This document shows, piece by piece, positions 1 to 8,279 of a stretch of 64,000 nt of DNA. The stretch spans positions 108,186 through 172,185 of the forward strand of contig JAFSBM010000041.1 of NCBI GenBank assembly GCA_017437285.1, in the 5' to 3' direction. Position 1 is the stretch's first letter. Every line of letters begins with the position of its first letter. The notes under the pieces are model-generated. The model was not told where the DNA came from. It saw nothing but the letters and a program-made list of their open reading frames with translations, and did not search any database. The translations under genes were made by a program, and so were the position numbers. The stretch is from Ruminococcus sp. (lineage in GTDB: Bacteria; Bacillota; Clostridia; Oscillospirales; Ruminococcaceae).

Positions 1-995
1 GCTGTAATTTCCTCATCAATTACAGAAACAGCTTCCTTAACAGCAGAAGTGTCTGCAAATTCGTCACCGATTTCATCAAGAACAGGAGCAACTACCCCTG
101 AGATGTTCTTGGGAGGTTCAGCAGGAGCAGCAGTATCCTCTGATGAGAAAAGCTGATTTGCAAGTGTATCCCAATCGTTCTGATAGTCACGGTTATCATT
201 CTGAGGCTGTGCCTGTGGTGCAGGAGCCTGATTCTGTGATGTGTAGGGATTCTGCTCCATAGCGTTGAGAGCCGCAGAAATATCGTCAATAACGGGAGGT
301 GCGGCAGGAGCAGGAGCAGGCTGAGGTTCTTCCTTTGGTGCATCAACAGCGAATTGTGCAAGGAAATCTGCTTCTTCGTCTGCTTCTTCCTGTGGAGCTT
401 CATCGGGCTTGTTTATAGCAAACTGTGCAAGGAAGTCGTCCACGGGTGGAGCGTCATTCTTAGGAGCAGGCGCAGGCTCGTTATCGAAAAGTACAGGGCG
501 TTCAGCCTCGAAATAATTATTTTTAGTTTCTTCCTGAACTTGATCAGGCTTATTTATAGCAAACTGTGCAAGGTCGTCGTTGAGAGCAGGAGCACCATTT
601 GGCTGATATGCAGGCTTAGCAGGCTGCTGAACAGGAGCAGGAGCAGGAGCCGGCGGAGGGGGAGGCGGTGCAGCAGGCTGAGGAGCAGAAGTAATTCTAG
701 CAGTTGTGTTGCCGAGAGGGATAATGCCCTCGTCCTCGATTCCCTTTTTCATTCTGATACGTTCCTCACGAAGGAGAGCTTTCATTTCCTTCTGGTCGGA
801 TTTAATCATTTCCTTGGCAATTTTCAATTTGCATCTTTCGCAGGTAAGTTCGCCCAAATCGGTCATATTTCCGCCACGGCGGTAGCGTGTCAGGTTTTCA
901 GGCTTTGCGAGATTGATACCGCAGCCTGTTCTTTTGTCGTTGAAGGTTCCGTGAACCTCGTCGTTAAATGAAGTTGTTACAAGGGTAATAAACAT
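1..995 (-). CDS. Pro-rich protein with N-terminal Cys/His motif, C-terminus cut by window edge
   Basis: The frame opens at an ATG at 995 and runs off the left edge with no stop, so about 331 residues are visible. Residues 1-60 hold H15, C25 and a C52-x2-C55 pair, which could bind a metal; residues 60-95 are basic and probably helical. From about residue 100 the chain is Pro/Ala-rich and disordered-looking, and a short motif with core LAQFA followed by acidic residues occurs three times, near residues 140, 190 and 207. No signal peptide or membrane segment is visible, so a cytoplasmic site is inferred. I do not recognise the family; the repeated motif suggests binding to a partner. A good promoter lies upstream at 1111-1139. 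Confidence 0.8.
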   Translation of the reverse strand, partial: MFITLVTTSFNDEVHGTFNDKRTGCGINLAKPENLTRYRRGGNMTDLGELTCERCKLKIAKEMIKSDQKEMKALLREERIRMKKGIEDEGIIPLGNTTARITSAPQPAAPPPPPPAPAPAPVQQPAKPAYQPNGAPALNDDLAQFAINKPDQVQEETKNNYFEAERPVLFDNEPAPAPKNDAPPVDDFLAQFAINKPDEAPQEEADEEADFLAQFAVDAPKEEPQPAPAPAAPPVIDDISAALNAMEQNPYTSQNQAPAPQAQPQNDNRDYQNDWDTLANQLFSSEDTAAPAEPPKNISGVVAPVLDEIGDEFADTSAVKEAVSVIDEEIT

Positions 996-1110
996 AACCT
1001 TCTCCAATCCTGCCGACTAAACAACGGCAGTCCACGCTTTAACGGCAGCGGGGAGCCGATTTTTTCTGCAATATGCACAATATGCATACTTAATCATTAT
1101 ATTATATATT

Positions 1111-1139
1111 ATTATACATCATTTCACAAAAAAAATCAA
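1111..1139 (-). promoter_or_regulatory. Sigma-A type promoter for the Pro-rich gene
   Basis: On the minus strand TTGATT (1139-1134) and TATAAT (1116-1111) are separated by 17 bases. The predicted start is about 105-110 bases before the ATG at 995. Confidence 0.6.
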
Positions 1140-1363
1140 CAGTTTTTTTGTAATTAAGTAGTAAAAATATACTAAAAATTAAATTTTCGGCGGAAATAAC
1201 AAATTGTTATCATAATTTTTGTCCATAATTTCACTCATTGTTACAAAATTTAGGAATGTTTCAACAATGGGTATCTACAAATGATATGAAATTGTCGAAT
1301 AATAGACGGCGGAGGCGAATTGATGCAGTCGGGAAAATATATGCGAAAATTTTCGCAAAGCTA

Positions 1364-1392
1364 TTGCATTTCTCTTTATAATGTAGTATAAT
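1364..1392 (+). promoter_or_regulatory. Sigma-A type promoter for the glycosyltransferase gene
   Basis: TTGCAT (1364-1369) and TATAAT (1387-1392) are 17 bases apart. The predicted start near 1399 leaves a leader of about 185 bases before the ATG at 1586, and the leader contains the four-segment repeat at 1411-1570. Confidence 0.65.
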
Positions 1393-1410
1393 TAATAGTG
1401 TATTTGATTT

Positions 1411-1570
1411 TATTGCTCCGCCAACTAATTCTTGAAGAATTATATAAAGCCTGGGGAGCAAAGGCAAGGAGGAAAGCCGAAAGAATACTGCCGTATTGTG
1501 AGGTTTTCTGACGCAGAATTTTGCTCTCCAAACAAGATAGGATATTCAATAGTAAATTGGGGGAGCAATA
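1411..1570 (+). promoter_or_regulatory. Leader with four alternately complementary segments (switch-like RNA or small MITE)
   Basis: Four segments alternate in complementarity: TTGCTCC (1413-1419), GGGGAGCAA (1453-1461), TTGCTCTCCAA (1521-1531) and TTGGGGGAGCAA (1557-1568). Segments 1/2 and 3/4 can pair, or instead 2/3 and 1/4. Segment 4 ends a few bases before the ribosome site (GGAGGG, 1575-1580). The outer ends, TATTGCTCCGCCAA and the complement of TTGGGGGAGCAATA, also match as 14-base terminal inverted repeats with one mismatch and flanking TA, as in a small mobile element. I could not match it to a known riboswitch class. Either reading is inference; the repeats themselves are plain. Confidence 0.5.
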
Positions 1571-1585
1571 TATCGGAGGGATGTT

Positions 1586-2566
1586 ATGAAACTCATTTCT
1601 GTGGTTGTACCCTGCTATAATGAGCAGGAAGTGCTGCCGATGTTTTACGACGAAATAATAAAAGTCAGCGACGGTATGAAAAAAGAGCATAACGACATTG
1701 ACTTTGAATTCCTTTTTATAAATGACGGCTCAAAGGACAGAACCCTTGAAATTTTCCGTGAGCTTGCCGACAAGGACAAGCGTGTGAGATATATTTCATT
1801 CTCACGCAATTTCGGCAAGGAATCGGGAATGTACGCAGGCTTGAAGAACTGCAAGGGCGACTATGTAGTTGTTATGGACGCTGATTTACAGCATCCGCCT
1901 AAATTTCTGCCTGAAATGTACAACTATGTCAAGGACGGCGAATTTGACTGTGCATCAACACGCAGAGTAAGCCGTACAGGGGAATCACCTGTGCGTTCAT
2001 GGTTTGCTATGAAATTCTACAAGATAATGAACAAGATTTCTGATACGGAAATTGTTGACGGGGCACAGGATTTCCGCTTTATGACAAGACAAATGGTTGA
2101 CGCAATTCTCGATATGTCGGAATACAACCGTTTTTCAAAGGGAATTTTCAGCTGGGTAGGCTTCAGGACAAAGTATATGCCCTATGAAAATGTTGAGCGT
2201 CCTGCCGGTACGTCCTCATGGTCATTCTGGGGATTGTTCAGATATTCCCTTGAAGGAATTATGGCATTTTCAACTTTCCCACTTGCAATGTCGATTTTCT
2301 GTGGTGTAATCAGCCTTATAATCGGATTTATTCTGTTTGTAATCGCTGTGATTATTACCCTTGCAACATACCATTCAGCTGCAACATTCTATATACTTTC
2401 CGTGATTTTCGGAATGGGCGGTGTTCAGCTGGGCTGTATCGGAATTATGGGGCAGTATCTTGCAAAAACTTACCTTGAAGTTAAAAAGCGTCCTATTTAT
2501 ATAACAGGAGAAACTGACGAGGATTACCGCAATAAGAAATCCTCAGCAGTAAAGAACAATGAATAA
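1586..2566 (+). CDS. Family 2 glycosyltransferase, GtrB/DPM1-like, with two C-terminal membrane helices
   Basis: A 326-residue GT-A enzyme. The N-terminus has the typical VVVPCYNEQE strand, NDGS at 46-49 and a DAD triad at 98-100 followed by LQHPP, the nucleotide/metal site of the family. Two hydrophobic helices (about 228-262 and 265-290) and a short charged tail match polyprenyl-phosphate glycosyltransferases such as GtrB, ArnC or YkoT. These transfer a sugar from a nucleotide donor to undecaprenyl phosphate at the inner face of the membrane; the sugar cannot be read from sequence. The ATG at 1586 follows GGAGGG by five bases. It overlaps the next gene by 8 bases, so the two are probably co-translated. 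Confidence 0.88.
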   Translation: MKLISVVVPCYNEQEVLPMFYDEIIKVSDGMKKEHNDIDFEFLFINDGSKDRTLEIFRELADKDKRVRYISFSRNFGKESGMYAGLKNCKGDYVVVMDADLQHPPKFLPEMYNYVKDGEFDCASTRRVSRTGESPVRSWFAMKFYKIMNKISDTEIVDGAQDFRFMTRQMVDAILDMSEYNRFSKGIFSWVGFRTKYMPYENVERPAGTSSWSFWGLFRYSLEGIMAFSTFPLAMSIFCGVISLIIGFILFVIAVIITLATYHSAATFYILSVIFGMGGVQLGCIGIMGQYLAKTYLEVKKRPIYITGETDEDYRNKKSSAVKNNE

Positions 2567-3614
2567 ACGGACAAGACTTGTTGTATCGCTGCTGTTTGTG
2601 GTGCTTATAATCCTTGCGGCGGCGATTACGAGATTTTATCTTGACGCTGAAAATAATCCTGCTATGAATGTGGGCAATGAAAGTGCGGAAAAAGTTATCT
2701 CTGTCAATGATGAGGGATATTCCATATTTTCCACGGATAAGGGGCTGTACGGCATATCCGAATCGGGGAGAATTCTTGCGGCAGCAGAGTGGAACAGCCT
2801 TGATTTTGCAGGGGAAAATCTGTGCATTGCCTCAAAAAAAGTAAACGGCAGATTGAAATACGGCTGTATCGACTTTGACGGAAATATTGCCGTGCCGCTT
2901 ATTTACAGCAGAATTGAAAAGAAATCGGCAGCTGACATGACTTTTTACTGCGGATATGTTGAAAATGATGAAATCGTTCTTTATGACGAAAGCTTTAATC
3001 CGTGTTTTTCAAGCGTGTGGAGCAGCTGTACAGTCAAAGATGATGAAATCCGTCTTGAAAATGAAAAGGGCAGTTACCTTTACAAAACAGGTGACAAGGG
3101 GCTTCTTTTCAGGAGTGCAAATCTCACAGGCGAAATTATGGAAAAGCCTGTTGAGCTTAATATTTACAGCAGAGTGCTGCTTTCAAAGCTTACACCTGCT
3201 ATGATTGAGCAGATGATTGACTTTGCAGACGGCTATATTTCATATGTTTTCGGCGATGATGAAACTGAACTCAAAGCGGCAGGGGCTGATATGCGTCAGT
3301 TCAGGACGCTTTACCCCGAATCGTCTGAAATAGTTGAAAAAAGGCTTGAAGCCATTCCCGAACTGCATATTTACAGCGTTGGCTCAGAGGACGGAATATC
3401 ACTTTTTGATGTATCCGTTTCAGCTGATGTAAATATAGAGTATACTGCGGAAGATGACACAACCCAATCCCTTGATACGCAAGTCAAGGCAACTGTGAGA
3501 TTCCGTGGCAATTATGAAACAGATTTAGAGGCTGTTTTCGGCTCATTTGAGCCGCAGACACCTGATTATCCGCAGGAGGAAACAACTGCGGAGGTTACTA
3601 ATGCCAATCCCTAA
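2559..3614 (+). CDS. Membrane-anchored WG-repeat-like protein
   Basis: 351 residues with one N-terminal membrane helix (about 6-25), so most of the chain should lie outside the cell. Residues about 45-210 contain repeats resembling WG/KWG beta-propeller units, clearest around the KYGCIDFDGN segment near 105. The C-terminal half has no recognised domain and ends in an acidic, Thr-rich tail. The start overlaps the glycosyltransferase gene, suggesting a joint envelope role, but the function is unknown. The last two residues and the stop codon lie inside the inverted-repeat element starting at 3604, so the original C-terminus may have been longer or different. Confidence 0.75.
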   Translation: MNKRTRLVVSLLFVVLIILAAAITRFYLDAENNPAMNVGNESAEKVISVNDEGYSIFSTDKGLYGISESGRILAAAEWNSLDFAGENLCIASKKVNGRLKYGCIDFDGNIAVPLIYSRIEKKSAADMTFYCGYVENDEIVLYDESFNPCFSSVWSSCTVKDDEIRLENEKGSYLYKTGDKGLLFRSANLTGEIMEKPVELNIYSRVLLSKLTPAMIEQMIDFADGYISYVFGDDETELKAAGADMRQFRTLYPESSEIVEKRLEAIPELHIYSVGSEDGISLFDVSVSADVNIEYTAEDDTTQSLDTQVKATVRFRGNYETDLEAVFGSFEPQTPDYPQEETTAEVTNANP

Positions 3615-3757
3615 AACAACAGCAGACAAATCTAATGGCATAAATGACGTATGTCGTCGTTGGACTTCCTCACCATACGGCAGTATGCTTTCGTCGTCCG
3701 CCTTGACATACATCATTTCTGCTCATCATCTTTGTCTACTAACATTTTAGGGATTGG
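3604..3757. mobile_element. MITE-like 154-base inverted-repeat element before purE
   Basis: The ends are perfect inverted repeats, CCAATCCCTAAAA (3604-3616) and TTTTAGGGATTGG (3745-3757). The similarity continues about 50 bases inwards: GCAGACAAA and GTAGACAAA, then a shared TGTATGTC-like word on both arms. A small hairpin (CATAC-GTATG) sits near the centre. No coding capacity is visible. The left end supplies the stop codon of the preceding gene and the right end abuts the -10 box of purE. This is what an insertion would look like, but no clear target duplication is seen and no second copy is in the window. Confidence 0.6.
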
Positions 3758-3763
3758 TATAAT
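3755..3763 (+). promoter_or_regulatory. Extended -10 promoter for the purine gene run
   Basis: TGG-TATAAT forms an extended -10 element (TG at 3755-3756, TATAAT 3758-3763); no good -35 is visible, as is usual for this type. The TG comes from the end of the inverted-repeat element. No purine riboswitch is visible between 3615 and 3787. Confidence 0.5.
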
Positions 3764-3787
3764 TAAGAAAGAATGGAGAATAGAACT

Positions 3788-4288
3788 ATGTCAAAAAAAG
3801 TTGCAGTTATTATGGGCAGCGACAGCGATTTTCCTGTTGTAAAGTCTGCTCTTACAGAACTGAAAAAATACGGTGTTGAATTTGAGTGCCGTGTAATGAG
3901 CGCACACCGTACACCTGCTGAGGCTTGCGAATTTGCTTCAAATGCAAAGGCTAACGGCTTTGGTGCTATCATCTGTGCCGCTGGTATGGCAGCTCACCTT
4001 GCAGGTGTAGTTGCAGGTCATACAACACTTCCCGTAATTGGAATTCCTATGAAATCCGCTGCTTTGGAGGGTATGGACGCACTTCTTGCAACAGTTATGA
4101 TGCCTCCCGGAGTACCTGTTGCAACTGTAGGTGTTAACTGTGCTAAAAATGCGGCAGTTCTTGCAGTTCAGATGCTTGCAATTTCCGATGAAGCGCTTGC
4201 TGAAAAGCTTGCTGCTGAGAAAAAGGCAATGGCTGAGGGCGTTATCGCAAAGGATAAGGCTTTACAGGACGAAATTGCCAATATATAA
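3788..4288 (+). CDS. purE: PurE, 5-(carboxyamino)imidazole ribonucleotide mutase
   Basis: 166 residues, the usual PurE size. MGSDSD near residues 9-14 and SAHRTP at 38-43 are the family signatures; the Arg in AHRTP fits class I enzymes (N5-CAIR to CAIR) rather than class II, which usually have Lys there. The central segment AAGMAAHLAG differs from the GAGGAAHLPG of many proteobacterial enzymes. Class I needs PurK, which is not in this window. I chose the ATG at 3788, 9 bases after GGAG; an upstream in-frame ATG at 3773 would add five residues and has no ribosome site. The stop overlaps the next start by one base. Confidence 0.95.
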   Translation: MSKKVAVIMGSDSDFPVVKSALTELKKYGVEFECRVMSAHRTPAEACEFASNAKANGFGAIICAAGMAAHLAGVVAGHTTLPVIGIPMKSAALEGMDALLATVMMPPGVPVATVGVNCAKNAAVLAVQMLAISDEALAEKLAAEKKAMAEGVIAKDKALQDEIANI

Positions 4289-4950
4289 TGAACAGTTTCA
4301 ATACAGTTCTTTTTGATTTGGACGGTACGCTTACCGATTCCGCCCCTGGCATCATAAACTGTTACCGCCATGCTCTCAATGTTATGGGCTTTGACGAGCC
4401 GAAAGATATTATGCGTGCGGTTGGTCCTCCGTTATATGATTCCTTTGCGGAATTATGCGGAATGAACAGCGAGCAGGTGCAGGAAGCTGTGCGTGTTTAT
4501 CGTCAGCGTTATGCGGATACGGGACTTTTTGAAAACAATGTTTATGACGGTATCCCTGAAATGCTGAAAAGGCTGAAAGACAGCGGAATAAAGCTTTGTG
4601 TTGCCACAAGCAAGCCTGAGATATTCGCTGTGAAAATCCTTGAAAAATTCGGCTTGGCTGAATTTTTTGATGTTATCGGCGGAGCTGATATAAACGGCAC
4701 ACGAAATGCAAAGCAGGAGGTTATTGAGTACGTTTTAAGCCGTGCAGGAATAACCAGCCGCAGCGATGTGCTTATGGTTGGCGACAGAAGCCACGATATA
4801 ATCGGTGCAAAACAATGCGGCTTACCGTGTATGGCGGTTCTCTGGGGCTATGGCAGCCGTGAGGAATTTGAACAGCACGAAGCTGATATTATTGTCAATA
4901 CACCGCAGGAAGCTGCGGATATTTGCTGCTCCGCACGGAGCAAACGTTAG
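4288..4950 (+). CDS. HAD-family phosphatase, phosphoglycolate phosphatase-like
   Basis: 220 residues with the haloacid dehalogenase motifs in order: FDLDGTLTDS (8-17, two catalytic Asp), ATSKP near 107 (motif II Thr/Ser and the nearby Lys), and GDRSHD near 170 (motif III acidic pair). The cap inserted after motif I is of the small helical (C1) type seen in Gph/PpaX proteins. It probably dephosphorylates a small phosphoester in the cytoplasm; the substrate cannot be read. It is translationally coupled to purE (TAATG overlap), so a housekeeping role beside purine synthesis, such as hydrolysing a nucleotide or sugar phosphate, is possible but unproven. Confidence 0.85.
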   Translation: MNSFNTVLFDLDGTLTDSAPGIINCYRHALNVMGFDEPKDIMRAVGPPLYDSFAELCGMNSEQVQEAVRVYRQRYADTGLFENNVYDGIPEMLKRLKDSGIKLCVATSKPEIFAVKILEKFGLAEFFDVIGGADINGTRNAKQEVIEYVLSRAGITSRSDVLMVGDRSHDIIGAKQCGLPCMAVLWGYGSREEFEQHEADIIVNTPQEAADICCSARSKR

Positions 4951-5028
4951 TTTGCGGATGTGCGAGGCACTATAATTACCCATAAACGTCAGATTGGCGT
5001 TTAATATAATTCTCAGGAGGAATTTTAA

Positions 5029-5748
5029 ATGCAAAACATTGTAAAAATGGATCAGCTCTATGAGGGCAAGGCGAAGAAGGTTTACGCCACAAACGATCCT
5101 GACTGCGTAATCGTTGAATACAAGGATGACGCAACCGCTTTCAACGGCGAAAAGAAGGGTACAATTTCAGGTAAGGGTGTCATCAACAACAAAATGACAA
5201 ACTATATGCTCGCCATGCTTGAAAAAGAGGGTGTTCCCACTCATCTTGTAAAGGAAATCAGCGACCGTGAAACAATCGTTAAAAAGGTTTCTATCGTTCC
5301 TCTTGAGGTTATCGTCAGAAACGTGGCAGCCGGAAGCTTCTCCAAGAGAATGGGTGTTGAGGAGGGTGCAAAGCTCCTTTGTCCTATCCTTGAATTCAGC
5401 TATAAGAATGATGATTTAGGCGATCCATTTATCAATGACTACTATGCACTTGCATTGGGTATTGCTGCAAAGGAAGAAATCGACACAATTACTAAGTACG
5501 CTTTCAAGATAAATGAGTTTATGGTAGACTTCTTCAAGAAGCTTAACATCGACCTCATTGACTTCAAGATTGAATTCGGTAAGACATCTGACGGCACAAT
5601 TATCCTCGCTGACGAAATTTCTCCCGATACTTGCCGTTTCTGGGACAGCACAACTCACGAAAAGCTTGATAAGGACCGTTTCCGCAGAGATATGGGCGGA
5701 GTAGAGGACGCTTATCAGGAAATTATGAAAAGGCTTATGGGTGAATAA
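5029..5748 (+). CDS. purC: PurC, SAICAR synthetase
   Basis: 239 residues, full length for the bacterial enzyme that joins aspartate to CAIR using ATP. The opening YEGKAKKVY segment (nucleotide loop) and the later [14 protein letters not shown] segment with conserved acidic residues and Arg are diagnostic. The ATG at 5029 sits 8 bases after AGGAGG. A TATAAT at 4971-4976 upstream lacks a good -35 and could be a weak internal promoter. The gene is followed after 2 bases by the purF-like gene. Confidence 0.96.
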   Translation: MQNIVKMDQLYEGKAKKVYATNDPDCVIVEYKDDATAFNGEKKGTISGKGVINNKMTNYMLAMLEKEGVPTHLVKEISDRETIVKKVSIVPLEVIVRNVAAGSFSKRMGVEEGAKLLCPILEFSYKNDDLGDPFINDYYALALGIAAKEEIDTITKYAFKINEFMVDFFKKLNIDLIDFKIEFGKTSDGTIILADEISPDTCRFWDSTTHEKLDKDRFRRDMGGVEDAYQEIMKRLMGE

Positions 5749-5750
5749 TA

Positions 5751-7175
5751 ATGGGCGGATTTTTTGGAGCAGCCACTAAGAATGACTGTATAACAGATGT
5801 ATTTTTCGGCACGGACTACCATTCACATCTCGGTACACGCCGTGGCGGTATGACAGCATATTCCGAGGACAACGGCTTTCAGCGTTCAATTCACAGCATT
5901 GAAAATTCACCTTTCAGAACAAAGTTTGAGGACGATGTTATAAATATGAGGGGAAAACTCTGTATCGGCTGTATCAGCGACACAGACCCCCAGCCTATTA
6001 TGGTGCGTTCAAAGCTTGGACTTTACGCTATCAGTTCAATCGGTATCATCAGAAATGCCGAGGAACTTACAGATGAGCTTTTGCAGAATGGCTGTGCGAA
6101 TTTTGAAACAATGAGCAGCGGAAATATCAATTCAGGTGACCTTATCGGTGCGCTTATAGCACAGAAGGACAATTTTGTTGACGGTATCCGCTATGCACAG
6201 GAAAAAATCGAGGGAACAATTTCCCTTATCATACTCACAAAGGACGGAATTATTGCCGCCCGTGACAAATACGGCAGACTTCCTGTCGTAATCGGCAAAA
6301 GATGGGACGGCTACTGCCTTTCCACAGAATCTTTCGCTTTCCAGAAACTGGGATATGAAACACATATGGAACTTACCGCAGGAGAAATTGTAAAAATGAC
6401 TTCCGACGGCATTGAAGTTCTTGCAGAGGGCGATCCCTCACAGATGAAAATGTGTACATTCCTCTGGACATATTATGGCTATCCCACAGCTTGCTATGAG
6501 GGCGTTAATGTTGAGGTTATGCGTACCCGCAACGGCGAAATTATGGCTGAAAATGATATAGCCGCAGGCAGACTTCCCGATGTTGACTATATCTGCGGAG
6601 TTCCCGATTCAGGTACTCCCCACGCTATCGGATATGCCAACAGAAGCGGAATTCCTTTTGCCCGTCCCTTTATAAAGTATACTCCAACTTGGCCAAGAAG
6701 CTTTATGCCTACAAGTCAGAGTATGAGAAATAAAGTGGCAAAAATGAAGCTTATCCCTGTTCATGAACTTATTGACGGTAAAAAGCTGCTTTTCGTTGAT
6801 GACAGTATCGTAAGAGGCACACAGATGCGTGAAACAGTTGAATTCCTCTATGCCAACGGTGCAAAGGAAGTTCATATGCGTTCTGCTTGTCCTCCTATTA
6901 TGTACAGCTGTAAGTATCTTAATTTCTCACGCAGCCATTCCGAACTTGAACTTATCGCAAGACAGATAATCCACGAGTTCGAGGGCGAGGAGGGCGTTAA
7001 GTATCTGGCTGAATACAGCGATTCATCAACTGTAAGAGGCGGAAAGCTCCGTGATGAGATATGCCGCAGATTAAAGCTTACATCTCTTGAATTTCAGACT
7101 CTCCCCGGCAAGGTAAAAGCCGTGGGACTTCCTGAATGTAACCTTTGCACTTACTGCTGGAGCGGTAAGGAATAA
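5751..7175 (+). CDS. PurF-like amidophosphoribosyltransferase lacking the N-terminal Cys nucleophile
   Basis: 474 residues, typical PurF length. The C-terminal half has the PRPP loop VDDSIVRGTQM (about 344-354) and the cysteines that bind a 4Fe-4S cluster in the Bacillus-type enzyme: one in MCTFLW, one in SACPPI and the final C-x2-C. The N-terminus starts MGGFFGAA, whereas glutamine-using PurF exposes Cys1 after a short propeptide. The usual RYST and HNGNL substrate segments of the glutaminase domain are replaced by unrelated residues (CISDTDPQP, SIGIIRNA). It may use free ammonia, work with another glutaminase, or be a regulatory paralogue. It lies between purC and purM, so a purine role is likely. 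Confidence 0.85.
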   Translation: MGGFFGAATKNDCITDVFFGTDYHSHLGTRRGGMTAYSEDNGFQRSIHSIENSPFRTKFEDDVINMRGKLCIGCISDTDPQPIMVRSKLGLYAISSIGIIRNAEELTDELLQNGCANFETMSSGNINSGDLIGALIAQKDNFVDGIRYAQEKIEGTISLIILTKDGIIAARDKYGRLPVVIGKRWDGYCLSTESFAFQKLGYETHMELTAGEIVKMTSDGIEVLAEGDPSQMKMCTFLWTYYGYPTACYEGVNVEVMRTRNGEIMAENDIAAGRLPDVDYICGVPDSGTPHAIGYANRSGIPFARPFIKYTPTWPRSFMPTSQSMRNKVAKMKLIPVHELIDGKKLLFVDDSIVRGTQMRETVEFLYANGAKEVHMRSACPPIMYSCKYLNFSRSHSELELIARQIIHEFEGEEGVKYLAEYSDSSTVRGGKLRDEICRRLKLTSLEFQTLPGKVKAVGLPECNLCTYCWSGKE

Positions 7176-7208
7176 AAGAATACCATAAAATAACTGGAGG
7201 ATTATATT

Positions 7209-8246
7209 ATGAATAACAGTTTTTCCGAAAGCTACAAAAAGGCAGGCGTTGACGTAACTGCCGGTTATAAGGCTGTTGAGCTTATGAAACAGCATATTGC
7301 AAGAACAACTCTCCCTGGCTGTATTTCAGGCATCGGCGGCTTTGGCGGTCTTTTCGAGCTTGATATGACAGGTATTTCCAAGCCTGTACTTGTATCGGGT
7401 ACAGACGGAGTTGGTACAAAAATCAAGATTGCATTCATAATGGATAAGCACGATACAGTTGGTATCGACTGTGTTGCTATGTGCGTAAACGATATTATCT
7501 GCTGCGGTGCAAAGCCACAGTTCTTCCTTGATTATATTGCTTGCGGAAAGAATATTCCCGAAAAGATTGCTGAAATCGTTTCAGGTGTTGCTGAGGGCTG
7601 TGTACAGGCTGGCTGTGCGCTTATCGGCGGTGAAACTGCTGAGCATCCGGGACTTATGCCTGAGGAGGAATATGACCTTGCAGGTTTCTCTGTTGGTATC
7701 GTTGACAAGGATAAGATTTTAAAGCCTGATACACAGAAGGCAGGCGATGTTCTCATTGCTATCAAGTCCAGCGGTGTACATTCCAACGGATTTTCACTTG
7801 TAAGACGTGTATTTGACGTAAACGAGCAGAATCTTGCTATGCACTTTGACGATTTAGGTGCAACTCTCGGTGAAACTCTCCTTACACCTACACGTATTTA
7901 CGTTAAGGCTATTATGAACCTTATCGAAACAGTAAATGTAAAGTCCGTTTCCCACATCACAGGCGGCGGATTCTATGAAAATATTCCACGTTCACTTCCT
8001 AAGAATCTTGCAGCTAAGATTGAGCGTAATGCAGTACAGGTTCTTCCTATTTTCGACCTTATTGCAAGAAGCGGAAATATTCCTGAGCGTGATATGTTCA
8101 ACACATTCAATATGGGTGTTGGTATGATTGCCTGCGTTGACAAGAACGACGCTGACAAGGCAATTGCAGCTCTCAAGGCAGCAGGCGAGGACGCATATGT
8201 TCTCGGTGAACTTGTTGAGTCAACAGAGGGCGTTATTATTTGTTAA
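7209..8246 (+). CDS. purM: PurM, AIR synthetase
   Basis: 345 residues, full length. The enzyme closes the imidazole ring of FGAM with ATP to give AIR. Typical PurM segments are present: [35 protein letters not shown] and GGETAEHPG with the metal/ATP-site acidic residues, and [13 protein letters not shown] in the C-terminal half. The ATG follows GGAGG by about 8 bases. It is 33 bases from the purF-like gene and probably in the same transcript. Confidence 0.97.
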   Translation: MNNSFSESYKKAGVDVTAGYKAVELMKQHIARTTLPGCISGIGGFGGLFELDMTGISKPVLVSGTDGVGTKIKIAFIMDKHDTVGIDCVAMCVNDIICCGAKPQFFLDYIACGKNIPEKIAEIVSGVAEGCVQAGCALIGGETAEHPGLMPEEEYDLAGFSVGIVDKDKILKPDTQKAGDVLIAIKSSGVHSNGFSLVRRVFDVNEQNLAMHFDDLGATLGETLLTPTRIYVKAIMNLIETVNVKSVSHITGGGFYENIPRSLPKNLAAKIERNAVQVLPIFDLIARSGNIPERDMFNTFNMGVGMIACVDKNDADKAIAALKAAGEDAYVLGELVESTEGVIIC

Positions 8247-8279
8247 TAGGCTAATCCATAAAGATTGGAGTGCAGGCAT

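Larger units (their letters stand above)
996..1585. other. 590-base divergent intergenic region
   Basis: This gap separates the minus-strand Pro-rich gene from the plus-strand glycosyltransferase gene. It is AT-rich from about 1080 to 1410. It holds two outward-facing promoters (1111-1139 and 1364-1392) and the inverted-repeat leader at 1411-1570. I see no convincing gene in it: short open frames here lack ribosome sites and protein-like composition. Confidence 0.6.

Noticed and set aside
354-971. Long plus-strand open frame of about 205 codons opposite the Pro-rich gene
   Set aside because: It has no ribosome site and low-complexity Ser/Arg/Cys composition, and the minus strand gives a sensible protein with promoter and start. 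It is the complement of a Pro-rich coding region.
1393-1585. Known riboswitch (ZTP, c-di-AMP ydaO type, c-di-GMP, SAM) in the glycosyltransferase leader
   Set aside because: Some short words such as GGGGAGC occur, but the order and conserved core of none of these classes could be matched.
3615-3787. Purine riboswitch or PurR box before purE
   Set aside because: The region is accounted for by the inverted-repeat element and the extended -10 box; I found no purine-aptamer core.
4924-4960. Terminator between the HAD gene and purC
   Set aside because: TGCTCCG-CA-CGGAGCA is a neat inverted repeat, but it lies within the coding end with a 2-base loop and no T-tract.
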